Assembly (NCBI GenBank): GCA_964531265.1
Contig: CAZHDW010000019.1
Location: 1 to 36,493 of the forward strand
Length of the DNA stretch: 36,493 nucleotides
Direction of reading: 5' to 3'
Source of the DNA: Hominenteromicrobium sp964531265
GTDB lineage: Bacteria > Bacillota > Clostridia > Oscillospirales > Acutalibacteraceae
Shown here: positions 15,396-23,486 of the stretch, in pieces
How positions within the stretch are numbered: the stretch's first letter is position 1
Layout of the letters: each line of letters starts with the position of its first letter
Program-made: the position numbers and the translations under genes
The notes under the pieces: generated by a model
The model's input: only the letters and a program-made list of their open reading frames with translations
What the model was told of the DNA's origin: nothing
The model's database searches: none

Positions 15396-16349
15396 ATGGC
15401 GATAAAGGGAGAAATGCCGGTATACCTGTTTACAGGCTTTTTGGAATCCGGCAAAACAACTTTTATAGATGAAACACTCGGCGACCCGCGCTTCAACAAC
15501 GGTACACGCACACTGCTGTTGCTCTGCGAAGAGGGCGAGGCAGAGGTGGACGAGAGCCGCCCGTACATGAAGAATATATTCGTCGAAACAATAGATGACC
15601 AGGAAATGCTGACCGAGGATGTGCTCTCACAGTTTGTGCAGAAGCATAAGCCCGAGCGCATCATTCTGGAGTACAACGGCATGTGGCCAATGCAGAAGCT
15701 GTTTGACAATATGCCGCAGGATTGGGTGATATATCAGGAATTCATGTTTGCTGATGCAACGACCTTCCTGACATATAATGCAAATATGCGTGCGCTTGTC
15801 GTTGATAAGCTTATGGGCTGCGAGCTTGTGGTGTTCAACCGCTTCACAAAGGATATGAACCAGATGGACTTCCACAAGATAGTTCGCGGCATAAGCCGCA
15901 GACCGGATATCGCATATGAGTATGTCGGCGGCGAAGTGGTATATGATGAAATAGAAGATCCGCTTCCGTTTGACATCAATGCCCCTGTGATAAAGATAGA
16001 GGACAGCGACTATGCACTGTGGTATCGTGATCTTTCCGAGGATGTCAAGAAATATGATGGCAAGGTAGTTGAGTACAAGGCGATGGCGGCTGTAAATCCG
16101 CGCATGAAGCCGGGCGTATTCTTCTTTGGCCGCCAGCTCATGACCTGCTGCGTGGATGATATCGAGTTTGCCGGTCTGCTGACAACCTGTGATCCGGATA
16201 AAATGCCGGAAAATGCCACATGGTATACTATGCGCCTCAAGATTTCCTATAAATGGCACAAGCTCTATGGACAGAAGGGCCCCGTGCTCACGCCGATATC
16301 AATGGAAAAGACGGAGGCTCCCGAGCAGCCCGTTGCGACATTCTATTGA
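15396..16349 (+). CDS. Second CobW/P47K-family GTPase, without the Cys metal motif
   Basis: A 317-residue GTPase related to COG0523. Walker A is GFLESGKTT (residues 14-22); the N-terminal beta-alpha pattern continues with LLLLCEEGEAEVDES. The CxCC motif of the upstream paralogue is absent, as are His-rich repeats, so metal binding, if any, differs. The C-terminal third includes YKAMAAVNPRMKPGVFFFGR and a CCVDD motif. It follows the first GTPase by 25 bases with GGGAG ahead of the ATG, and a terminator closes the pair, so the two are very likely co-transcribed and may work together. Tandem CobW-type pairs are seen in other Firmicutes, but I do not know a defined function for this one. Confidence 0.82.
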   Translation: MAIKGEMPVYLFTGFLESGKTTFIDETLGDPRFNNGTRTLLLLCEEGEAEVDESRPYMKNIFVETIDDQEMLTEDVLSQFVQKHKPERIILEYNGMWPMQKLFDNMPQDWVIYQEFMFADATTFLTYNANMRALVVDKLMGCELVVFNRFTKDMNQMDFHKIVRGISRRPDIAYEYVGGEVVYDEIEDPLPFDINAPVIKIEDSDYALWYRDLSEDVKKYDGKVVEYKAMAAVNPRMKPGVFFFGRQLMTCCVDDIEFAGLLTTCDPDKMPENATWYTMRLKISYKWHKLYGQKGPVLTPISMEKTEAPEQPVATFY

Positions 16350-16389
16350 TAACTGTGTGCCCGATTGCTGTTGATTTTTCAGAATACAA

Positions 16390-16419
16390 GCCTCAAGCTG
16401 TAACGCTTGGGGCTTTTTT
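16390..16419 (+). terminator. Intrinsic terminator after the GTPase pair
   Basis: GCCTCAAGC (16390-16398) pairs with GCTTGGGGC (16405-16413), loop TGTAAC, then TTTTTT. Confidence 0.9.
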
Positions 16420-16431
16420 CTGTTTTCCGTC

Positions 16432-16461
16432 TTGTGTGACCTTTGATATCTATGCTATACT
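16432..16461 (+). promoter_or_regulatory. Promoter (extended -10) of the methyltransferase gene group
   Basis: TTGTGT (16432-16437), an 18-base spacer and TATACT (16456-16461), preceded by TGC that gives an extended -10. It lies just past the terminator, about 40 bases ahead of the start. Confidence 0.65.
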
Positions 16462-16501
16462 GTAGTTGTATTTCGATAAAACCAATATTGCGGAGGTTCA
16501 A

Positions 16502-17638
16502 GTGAAAACGTATAAATATAAGCTTGTTTGCCCGTGTCTGCTGGGCGTTGAGGGCCTTGTGGCCGATGAGCTCAGAGATATGGGTGCTGAAAATGTAATG
16601 CCCGAGAATGGCAGAGTTGTATTCGACGGCTCCCCGGAGATGATCGCAAGGGCGAATATACGCTCCAGATTTTCCGAGCGCGTGCTCGTGCTGCTCGACA
16701 CCTTTGAGGCCAAGAGCTTCGATGCTCTGTTCAGGGCGGTAAAGGCGCTGCCGTGGAATGAATGGATCGGCAGGAATGACGCTTTCCCCGTAAAGGGAAG
16801 ATGTCTTTCAAGTACGCTGATGAGCGTTCCGGACTGCCAGTCGATAATCAAAAAGGCGATAGTTGAAAGTCTTAAGCAGAGCTACCCCGTGGAGCAGTTC
16901 CCGGAGACAGGAGCACTGTATCAGGTGCAGTTCCTCATCATGAAGGATAAGGTCAGCATCATGCTCGATACGACCGGTGCCGGTCTTCACAAGCGCGGTT
17001 ACAGAAAGCATTCGAATGATGCGCCCATTAAGGAAACTCTGGCAGCGGTTATGGCAAAGCTTGCACGTGTGCGCACGGATGGAACTGTGATAGACCCGTT
17101 CTGCGGCTCCGGAACGGTGCTGATAGAGGCCGCGATGATAGCGATGAACATTGCGCCGGGTCTGCGCAGACATTTTGCGGCTGAAAAGTGGAAGGCTGTT
17201 CCCGGAAATGTATGGGATGCGGAGAGGGTATCTGCCAAGGCTGCCGAGCGTCGCGGCGAGGGATTCAGGGGCTTCGGTTATGATATCGACCCTGCGGCTG
17301 TGGAGCTTACACTTGAGAATGCAAAAAAGGCCGGTGTGTCGGAATATATATCCGCAGAGGTTCGCGATATAAAGGATTTCGATTGCAGCGGAACATACGG
17401 CTGTGTTATCTGCAATCCGCCGTACGGCGAGCGCCTGCTCGATGTGCGTGAGGCGGAGGACATATACCGCACAATGGGACGCGTTTTCGAGCAGAAGCGC
17501 GGCTGGAGCTATTCCGTGATAAGTCCGGATGAGCAGTTTGAGAGCTGCTTCGGAAGAAAGTCGGACAGACGCCGCAAGCTGTACAACGGCATGATAAGAT
17601 GTCAGTATTACATGTATTATAAAGCACAGCAGAAATAA
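16502..17638 (+). CDS. THUMP-domain class I SAM-dependent RNA methyltransferase (RlmL/YpsC type)
   Basis: A 378-residue protein of the RlmL N-terminal-half family (YpsC in Bacillus), predicted to methylate guanine N2 in 23S rRNA. An N-terminal ferredoxin-like/THUMP region (residues about 1-155; LVCPCLLGVEGLVADEL at the start) binds RNA. The Rossmann methyltransferase part has the SAM-loop motif DPFCGSGTVLIEAA (from D198), GYDIDPAAVELTLENA and the catalytic CNPPYGERL (N305-Y308). The start is GTG at 16502 with GGAGG 5 bases upstream; upstream in-frame codons are less likely. Two more genes follow closely on the same strand. The exact rRNA position modified is not shown by the sequence. Confidence 0.88.
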   Translation: MKTYKYKLVCPCLLGVEGLVADELRDMGAENVMPENGRVVFDGSPEMIARANIRSRFSERVLVLLDTFEAKSFDALFRAVKALPWNEWIGRNDAFPVKGRCLSSTLMSVPDCQSIIKKAIVESLKQSYPVEQFPETGALYQVQFLIMKDKVSIMLDTTGAGLHKRGYRKHSNDAPIKETLAAVMAKLARVRTDGTVIDPFCGSGTVLIEAAMIAMNIAPGLRRHFAAEKWKAVPGNVWDAERVSAKAAERRGEGFRGFGYDIDPAAVELTLENAKKAGVSEYISAEVRDIKDFDCSGTYGCVICNPPYGERLLDVREAEDIYRTMGRVFEQKRGWSYSVISPDEQFESCFGRKSDRRRKLYNGMIRCQYYMYYKAQQK

Positions 17639-17661
17639 GAAATGAAACGGGGATATTTACT

Positions 17662-18606
17662 ATGCGCGATGTATATATAATCAACCCTAAGGCAGGAAAG
17701 CGTGACACTGCACTGCAATTCATGGAGCGCGTAAAGGCCTGGCATGCGTCGAACGGCGGAGAATATGAGATAAGGCTTACTCAGCGTGCGGGGCATGGCG
17801 AGGAGATAGCAAGGGAATATGCGGAAAGCGGCGAGCAGCTCAGGCTGTGGGCTGTGGGAGGCGACGGAACCATCCTTGAGGTGGTGCGCGGAGCAGCGTA
17901 CCATGAGAATGTGGCCGTTGGTGCGTTCCCAAACGGAAGTGGAAACGATTTCATCAAAACCTTCGGCGCAAAAGAGATATTCATGAATTTTGATAAGCAG
18001 ATGCACGGTGAACCCGTCGTGGTTGATATGATACATACGGAGCACGGCGACGCCGTCAATATCTGCTCCCTCGGTCTTGATGCTAAGGTGGCGAATGAGA
18101 TGACACGCTACAAGCAGATTCCCGGCGTTACGGGCGAATCGGCGTATGTGATATCACTTGTGAAATGTCTTTTCGGCAAGCTGACCGACAAAATGACCGT
18201 GCGCCTTTGGAATGAAAAAGGCGAGGTCGAGACCTACAGTGGAGATTATGTCTTTGCCCTTGCCGGAAACGGCAAATGGTACGGCGGCGGCTTCTGCGGT
18301 GCGCCGAAGGCTGTGCCGAACGATGGTCTGCTAGAATTCGTTCTCATACAGAAGCCGGCATATCACAGGATACCGAGGCTTGTGGGAGTGTACAAAAACG
18401 GCAGACATCTCGATGATGACAGCTGTGCCGATGTCGTGACCTATGTGCGTGGAACAAAAATGGAGATAATCAGCGAATCCGCACTTGTAAGCACTATGGA
18501 CGGTAACTGCGTAAAATCGGACCACGAGTGCTTTGAGGTCATGCCGGGCGCACTGAGATTTATACTGCCGCAGGGCATTAGCGTGCCGACGGGTGCGGAG
18601 AAATGA
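17662..18606 (+). CDS. Diacylglycerol/lipid kinase family protein (DagK/YegS-like)
   Basis: A 314-residue member of the diacylglycerol-kinase catalytic family, which phosphorylates lipid substrates at the inner face of the membrane and often recycles diacylglycerol. Diagnostic motifs: IINPKAGKR at the N-terminus, the nucleotide-binding AVGGDGTILEVVRG (GGDGT at 66-70), FPNGSGNDF, and GNGKWYGGGFCGAPKAVPNDG in the C-terminal sandwich domain. The true lipid substrate cannot be told from sequence. The ATG has ACGGGGAT upstream. The stop overlaps the ATG of the next gene (ATGA), so the two are translationally coupled. Confidence 0.9.
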   Translation: MRDVYIINPKAGKRDTALQFMERVKAWHASNGGEYEIRLTQRAGHGEEIAREYAESGEQLRLWAVGGDGTILEVVRGAAYHENVAVGAFPNGSGNDFIKTFGAKEIFMNFDKQMHGEPVVVDMIHTEHGDAVNICSLGLDAKVANEMTRYKQIPGVTGESAYVISLVKCLFGKLTDKMTVRLWNEKGEVETYSGDYVFALAGNGKWYGGGFCGAPKAVPNDGLLEFVLIQKPAYHRIPRLVGVYKNGRHLDDDSCADVVTYVRGTKMEIISESALVSTMDGNCVKSDHECFEVMPGALRFILPQGISVPTGAEK

Positions 18607-19178
18607 TGCTTTTCGGGAGAAATGTTGCAGAGACCGAGCGTCTGGTGCTCCGTCACTGGACATCAATGGATATGAGGGGCTTTCTGCGCTTTGCCGCTGA
18701 CCCGGAGGTCATGATGGCGGCCGGTGCAAGGCCGGTGCTTTCACCGGAGGAGGCAGGAGCTGAGCTGGAGCGCTGCATAAAGGATCCGTACTGCTTTGCG
18801 ATAACGCTCAAGAGCAGCGGAGAGGTGATCGGTAAGATCAAGTATCAGAACGATTACCGCAGACCGCGTGTTAACAGCGTTTCCATAGGCTATGAACTTG
18901 CAAGACAGTATTGGGGTCACGGCTATATGACAGAGGCTGTCAGGGAAATGGTGAAATATGCCTTTGATAGCATGAATGTGGATATTGTCGCCATAAGTCA
19001 TTTCGCAGAGAATGAGCGTTCGAGAAGGGTGATAGAAAAGGTGGGATTCAGACGCGAGGGCGTTGTCCCCATGGCCTATCACAGGTTTGACGGCAGAGTA
19101 TTTGCCGAAGTGACCTATTCAATACTTCGGGAGGAATATATCACAGGCAAAACCGCCCCTGTTAGAAGTCTTTTATGA
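18603..19178 (+). CDS. GNAT-family N-acetyltransferase (RimJ/RimL type)
   Basis: A 191-residue acetyltransferase. It begins TERLVLRHWTSMDMRGF, typical of the RimJ/RimL branch, and carries the acetyl-CoA-binding ARQYWGHGYMTEAVREMVKYAF and the C-terminal NERSRRVIEKVGFRREG. Substrates in this branch include protein N-termini, amino acids and antibiotics; none can be assigned here. Its start overlaps the lipid-kinase stop; two adjacent ATGs (18603, 18606) exist, and the second has better spacing to GGAG. No terminator with a T-run follows; the AT-rich gap to the Rnf promoter holds an inverted repeat (TTTTTGC...GCAAAAA, 19180-19202). Confidence 0.88.
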   Translation: MMLFGRNVAETERLVLRHWTSMDMRGFLRFAADPEVMMAAGARPVLSPEEAGAELERCIKDPYCFAITLKSSGEVIGKIKYQNDYRRPRVNSVSIGYELARQYWGHGYMTEAVREMVKYAFDSMNVDIVAISHFAENERSRRVIEKVGFRREGVVPMAYHRFDGRVFAEVTYSILREEYITGKTAPVRSLL

Positions 19179-19218
19179 ATTTTTGCCAATTTTTAGCAAA
19201 AAACAACCATGTCTCCTA

Positions 19219-19247
19219 TTGCCAATCAGCTTTGGCGGTGATACAAT
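19219..19247 (+). promoter_or_regulatory. Promoter of the rnf operon with overlapping palindrome
   Basis: TTGCCA (19219-19224), a 17-base spacer and TACAAT (19242-19247), 73 bases upstream of rnfC. The palindrome GCCAA-TCAGCT-TTGGC (19221-19236) overlaps the -35 box and spacer, a position suited to a repressor site. Confidence 0.75.
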
Positions 19248-19320
19248 AATTTTAATTTGATCGCACAATAATATTTTTGAACGGGTATAAGTTCAAGGAT
19301 CGTGAAAGGATGGTCAACCT

Positions 19321-20667
19321 ATGGGATTGAATTTTCCAAAGCGTCCGTACCGTACGCATGGCGGTGCACATGTGCCGCACTGCAAGAATACGGCACAGAC
19401 GGAAACTCTTGTGATGCCGCCCCCGGCGCAGATCACATTGCCAATGACGCAGCATATAGGAGCTCCATGTACGCCGATCGTAAAAAAGGGTGATCATGTT
19501 TATGTCGGCACAAAGGTTGCCGACAGTGAGGCGTATGTTTCGGCTCCGATTCATTCCTCGGTTTCCGGCACGGTCAAGGAGATCGCAAAGGTCATGATGC
19601 CCGGCGGTCAGATGACTGATGCGGTCATTATCGATTCCGACGGACTTATGGAGCATGACCCGAATATACAGCCCCCGGCTGAGATAAAGGATAAGAAGGC
19701 ACTTGCACAGGCTGCAAGGGACGCCGGACTTGTCGGTCTCGGCGGTGCGGGCTTCCCAATGCACGTGAAGCTGAATGTTCCGGACGATAAGAGCATTGAT
19801 ACACTCATAATAAATGTTGCCGAGTGCGAGCCGTATATAACCTCCGATCACCGCGAGGTGCTTGAAAACGGCAAAAATGTGCTGGACGGAATATACAAGA
19901 TAAAGGATATACTGGATGTTCACCGCGTTATCATCGGCATTGAGGAGAATAAGCCGGACGCCATAGAGCTTATGAGGAAGATCGCCGATAATCCCGAGCT
20001 TGATCCCAAGGATGAGGTAAGAGTGCTTCCGCTTCGTGCAAGCTATCCGCAGGGCGCCGAAAAGGTTCTTGTTAAGGCATGTACGGGAAGAGAGGTTCCG
20101 GCCGGCGGACTTCCGGCGGATGTTGGCTGTCTCGTAATGAATATCGCAACCGTGTCCTTCTTTGCAAGCTATATCAGAACCGGAATGCCGCTGACCCTGA
20201 AGCGCGTAACGGTGGACGGAAGTGCTGTGAAGGAACCGCATAATGTGATAGTTCCGTTAGGTACGAAAATATCCGAGGTAATGGAGTTCTGCGGCGGCTA
20301 TAAGGAAGAGCCCAAGAAGATAATCATGGGCGGCCCGATGATGGGTGTGGCCGTGACCAACGATGAACTTCCGGTTTTGAAGCAGAATAACGGACTTCTG
20401 GCATTCGGTGCTGCCGAGGCGGCATCCATGGAGCCGACGGACTGCATTCGCTGCGGACGCTGTGTTGCTGCATGTCCGATGCATCTCGTACCCGCAAAGA
20501 TCGAAAAGTATGCGGAGAGAAAAGATCTCGAAGCATTAAAGGCTCTTGATATCATGTCGTGCATGGAATGCGGCAGCTGCGCCTTCTCATGTCCGGCAGG
20601 GCGAAGGATCGTTCAGGCGATCCGCCTCGGTAAATTCTATCTGAGAAAGGAGACTGCAAAGAAATGA
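19321..20667 (+). CDS. rnfC: Electron transport complex subunit RnfC
   Basis: The 448-residue NADH/FMN- and iron-sulfur-binding peripheral subunit of Rnf, where electrons pass to NAD+. N-terminal region FPKRPYRTHGGAHVPHCKNT and barrel-sandwich APIHSSVSGTVKEIAKV; the flavin/NADH-binding part includes LVGLGGAGFPMHVKL, NVAECEPYITSDHREV and the NADH-site-like EENKPDAIELM. Two [4Fe-4S] motifs lie near the C-terminus: CIRCGRCVAACP and CMECGSCAFSCP. The protein lacks the long C-terminal extension of proteobacterial RnfC, as usual in Clostridia. It is the first gene of rnfCDGEAB, and its stop overlaps the rnfD start (ATGA). Confidence 0.95.
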   Translation: MGLNFPKRPYRTHGGAHVPHCKNTAQTETLVMPPPAQITLPMTQHIGAPCTPIVKKGDHVYVGTKVADSEAYVSAPIHSSVSGTVKEIAKVMMPGGQMTDAVIIDSDGLMEHDPNIQPPAEIKDKKALAQAARDAGLVGLGGAGFPMHVKLNVPDDKSIDTLIINVAECEPYITSDHREVLENGKNVLDGIYKIKDILDVHRVIIGIEENKPDAIELMRKIADNPELDPKDEVRVLPLRASYPQGAEKVLVKACTGREVPAGGLPADVGCLVMNIATVSFFASYIRTGMPLTLKRVTVDGSAVKEPHNVIVPLGTKISEVMEFCGGYKEEPKKIIMGGPMMGVAVTNDELPVLKQNNGLLAFGAAEAASMEPTDCIRCGRCVAACPMHLVPAKIEKYAERKDLEALKALDIMSCMECGSCAFSCPAGRRIVQAIRLGKFYLRKETAKK

Positions 20668-21617
20668 ATAAACTGATAGTTTCCTCATCACCGCATTTTC
20701 ATGCAAAATCGAGCACACAGACCATCATGCTCGACGTGATAATCGCACTTGTTCCGGCAATGATCGCTTCTGTCATCATTTTCGGCTTCAGGTCGGTGGT
20801 CATCATCCTTTCTTCGATAGCGGCGTGCATCCTCAGCGAATATGTGAGCCGCATAGTAATGAAGCGCAGGCAGACGATAAGCGACCTTTCCTGCGTCGTT
20901 ACCGGTATCCTGCTGGCTCTGAACCTCCCGGTTTCGATCAGTCCGATCATCGCGGCCTTTGGCGGCGTGATAGCAATAGTTGTTGTAAAGCAGATGTTCG
21001 GCGGCATAGGACAGAATTTTGTGAACCCGGCACTGACCGCAAGAATCATTCTGATGAATTCTTTCCCGGCGAAGATGACTGCCTGGACTGCACCTCTTGA
21101 CCATTCCTTTTCCGATGCCGTAACCACGGCCACACCGCTCGGAATGCTCAGCGAGGGCGGATCGGCACAGCTTCCGTCCTACCTAGATCTGTTCCTCGGA
21201 AATACCGGAGGCTGTCTCGGCGAGACATGTGCACTGGCTCTGCTTATCGGCGGCGTGTACCTTGTTGTCAGAAAGGTCATCAGCCCCGTTATCCCGGTGA
21301 CATACATGGCCTCGGCTGCACTGCTTTCCCTGCTGCTCGGCAGAGACCCCTTAGTTGATCTTCTCTCCGGTGGACTCATGCTCGGTGCTATCTTCATGGC
21401 AACCGATTACACAACAAGCCCGATCAATTTCAGCGGCCGCGTCGTTTATGCCATCGGCTGCGGCGTGCTCACCATACTTATACGTGAGTTCGGTTCCCTG
21501 CCGGAGGGCGTTTCCTATTCCATAGTTCTTATGAATATCGTCGTGCCGCTTATCGAGCGCTGGGTAAAGCCGCGTGCATTCGGTAAGCAGAAGACCGGAA
21601 AGGCAGGGAATTCGTGA
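20664..21617 (+). CDS. rnfD: Electron transport complex membrane subunit RnfD
   Basis: A 317-residue integral membrane subunit with about nine hydrophobic segments, related to NqrB. It carries covalently bound FMN in known complexes; the flavinylation motif is DAVTTATPL with Thr157 as the expected attachment residue. Other family blocks are GGIGQNFVNPALTARI and ATDYTTSPINFSGRVVYAIG. It lies between rnfC (4-base overlap) and rnfG (1-base overlap). With RnfA and RnfE it forms the membrane part that moves Na+ or H+ as electrons flow from ferredoxin to NAD. Confidence 0.95.
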   Translation: MNKLIVSSSPHFHAKSSTQTIMLDVIIALVPAMIASVIIFGFRSVVIILSSIAACILSEYVSRIVMKRRQTISDLSCVVTGILLALNLPVSISPIIAAFGGVIAIVVVKQMFGGIGQNFVNPALTARIILMNSFPAKMTAWTAPLDHSFSDAVTTATPLGMLSEGGSAQLPSYLDLFLGNTGGCLGETCALALLIGGVYLVVRKVISPVIPVTYMASAALLSLLLGRDPLVDLLSGGLMLGAIFMATDYTTSPINFSGRVVYAIGCGVLTILIREFGSLPEGVSYSIVLMNIVVPLIERWVKPRAFGKQKTGKAGNS

Positions 21618-22165
21618 TGAAGATAAATGCAAAGGATATTTTGAAGCCTGCGCTGACGCTGTTTGTCATTTGTCTGATAGTCACGGCGCTTCTTGCCGGG
21701 ACGAATATCCTGACAAAGGATAAAATCGCAGAACAGTCCGTTCTTCTTGCAAGCAAGTCGAGAAAGCTCGTGCTTTCCGACGCTGAGGATTTCGAGGAGA
21801 GCGACGGTTGCTATATTGGGCTTTCGGCCGGTGAAGCAGTCGGATATGTCTTCGAGACCGAGGCCAAGGGCTACGGCGGCAGTGTAAAGGTCATGACTGG
21901 TATCGATATCGACGGAAATATAACCGGCGTTACCGTTCTTGAGCATGAGGAAACACCGGGTCTCGGTGCCAATGCCGAAAAGACATCGTTCACCGATCAG
22001 TATGTTCAGATGGCTCCGGCCGACGGAATAAAACTGGTAAAGAATAAGGCTCCGGCCGAGGGAGAAATAGAGGCTCTGACCGGTGCATCCATTACAAGTA
22101 AGGCTGTTACCGATGCTGTAAATGCAGCTATTGAACAGTACATGTCACTGAAGGGGGGCGCGTGA
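21617..22165 (+). CDS. rnfG: Electron transport complex FMN-binding subunit RnfG
   Basis: A 182-residue protein with one N-terminal membrane helix (residues 9-30) and an extracytoplasmic FMN-binding domain (GYGGSVKVMTGIDIDGNITGV, EHEETPGLGANAE). The expected flavinylation motif, usually S/T-G-A-T, reads TGAS here (155-158), so the acceptor would be Ser158. The start is placed at ATG 21617, in the TGATG overlap with rnfD, because AGGGAA lies 8 bases upstream; a GTG at 21614 is the alternative. rnfE starts one base after the stop. Confidence 0.93.
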   Translation: MKINAKDILKPALTLFVICLIVTALLAGTNILTKDKIAEQSVLLASKSRKLVLSDAEDFEESDGCYIGLSAGEAVGYVFETEAKGYGGSVKVMTGIDIDGNITGVTVLEHEETPGLGANAEKTSFTDQYVQMAPADGIKLVKNKAPAEGEIEALTGASITSKAVTDAVNAAIEQYMSLKGGA

Positions 22166-22166
22166 T

Positions 22167-22859
22167 ATGCCAAAGAATCTTATGCATGAGTTTACCAAAG
22201 GTATTATTAAGGAGAACCCGGTTCTCCGACTTATGCTCGGCACATGTGCAACTCTGGCAGTCACAACGGCGGCATCAAATGCAATAGGCATGGGCCTTGC
22301 AACGACCTTCGTGCTTGTGTGCTCCAATGCGGCGATATCCCTTCTTAAAAAGGTCATACCCGATAAGGTCAGAATCCCGGCTTATATCACACTCATTGCC
22401 GGATTTGTTACGATAGTCCAGATGCTTGTTAAGGCATTTGTGCCGTCCCTTGATAAATCCCTCGGTGTATTCCTGCCCCTTATAGTTGTTAACTGCATCA
22501 TACTCGGCCGTGCTGAGATGTATGCCAGCAAGAACAAGGTTCTGCCGAGTATACTGGACGGCCTCGGCATGGGCGTCGGCTTTACGGCAACGTTGCTCGC
22601 CATGGGTGTAATCCGAGAGCTTCTCGGTGCCGGCTCGGTATTCGGTATTCCGATTCTCAGCGGCATTATGGATCCCATCATCATTTTCCTGCTTCCGCCG
22701 GGCGGCTTCTTCGTTTTCGGTCTGCTTATAGCTGTTGCGGGAAAGCTTTCGGAAGAGGGTAAGGCTCCCGAGACAATGGGCTGTGCAGCATGTCCGCTTG
22801 CAGGCTCCTGCTCCAAAATACAGGAAAAATGTTCAAAGGAAAGTGAGGGAGAAGCATGA
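22167..22859 (+). CDS. rnfE: Electron transport complex membrane subunit RnfE
   Basis: A 230-residue membrane subunit of the RnfA/RnfE (NqrD/NqrE) family with six predicted helices. Signature stretches: FTKGIIKENPVLRLMLGTC, NCIILGRAEMYASKN and GLGMGVGFTATLLAMGVIRE. The C-terminus carries a Cys-rich tail (MGCAACPLAGSCSKIQEKC) after the last helix that is absent from proteobacterial RnfE; similar tails occur in some Clostridia, as far as I recall. AAGGGGGG precedes the ATG. The conserved Cys in the RnfA/RnfE helices is thought to hold a shared iron-sulfur cluster. The stop overlaps the rnfA start. Confidence 0.94.
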   Translation: MPKNLMHEFTKGIIKENPVLRLMLGTCATLAVTTAASNAIGMGLATTFVLVCSNAAISLLKKVIPDKVRIPAYITLIAGFVTIVQMLVKAFVPSLDKSLGVFLPLIVVNCIILGRAEMYASKNKVLPSILDGLGMGVGFTATLLAMGVIRELLGAGSVFGIPILSGIMDPIIIFLLPPGGFFVFGLLIAVAGKLSEEGKAPETMGCAACPLAGSCSKIQEKCSKESEGEA

Positions 22860-23467
22860 ATATAAAGGTACTTGTGGGCATTTTTCTTGCCGCTATCCTC
22901 ACAGAAAACTATATCCTGAACAAGTTTCTCGGTATATGTCCTTTCCTCGGTGTCTCAAAAAAGCTTGATACCGCGCTCGGCATGAGCTGTGCGGTTACTG
23001 TGGTTATGGTTATCGCTACGGCGGTTACCTGGCCGGTGTACACGTATCTGCTTGTACCGTTCGGCCTTGATTATTTGCAGACGATTGTTTTTATCCTCAT
23101 AATTGCCGCGCTGGTGCAGCTTCTTGAGACGGCTCTTCGCAAATACATGCCGCCGCTGTACAATGCTCTCGGCATATATCTGCCGCTTATCACCACAAAC
23201 TGCGCTGTTCTCGGTGTTACGATGCTTGTGCTTGAAAAGGGTGCTGCTGACCCGAGCTTCGGCTATTTGGCTTCGCTGGTCAATGCCTTTGGTGCCGGTG
23301 TCGGCTTCCTCGTGGCCATGGTGCTGTTTGCAGGTGTTCGCGAGCGTATGGAGCTGTGCGACGTTCCGAAGTTCCTTCGCGGACTTCCGATAACGCTCAT
23401 TGCGGCCTCACTTGTCGCTGTCTCGTTCCTTGGCTTCAACGGAATAGTTGACGGCCTGCTTTCCTGA
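22856..23467 (+). CDS. rnfA: Electron transport complex membrane subunit RnfA
   Basis: A 203-residue membrane subunit, paralogue of RnfE, with six predicted helices and opposite topology. Family blocks: AAILTENYILNKFLGICPFL, LYNALGIYLPLITTNCAVLG and NAFGAGVGFLVAMVLFAGVR. Cys residues in GICPFL and TTNCAVLG are the conserved pair that, with RnfE, is thought to ligate a cluster in the membrane. It overlaps rnfE by 4 bases, and rnfB follows after 19 bases containing AAAGGAGG. Confidence 0.95.
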   Translation: MNIKVLVGIFLAAILTENYILNKFLGICPFLGVSKKLDTALGMSCAVTVVMVIATAVTWPVYTYLLVPFGLDYLQTIVFILIIAALVQLLETALRKYMPPLYNALGIYLPLITTNCAVLGVTMLVLEKGAADPSFGYLASLVNAFGAGVGFLVAMVLFAGVRERMELCDVPKFLRGLPITLIAASLVAVSFLGFNGIVDGLLS

Positions 23468-23486
23468 TCGAAAGGAGGAGTTATTA

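Noticed and set aside
16466..16501. Earlier start for the rRNA methyltransferase
   Set aside because: It begins 5 bases after the -10 box, so it would precede or coincide with the transcript start; GTG 16502 has a GGAGG site.
19252..20241. 329-codon minus-strand frame opposite rnfC
   Set aside because: Antisense shadow of rnfC with its clear Fe-S motifs; no promoter or ribosome site was found for it.
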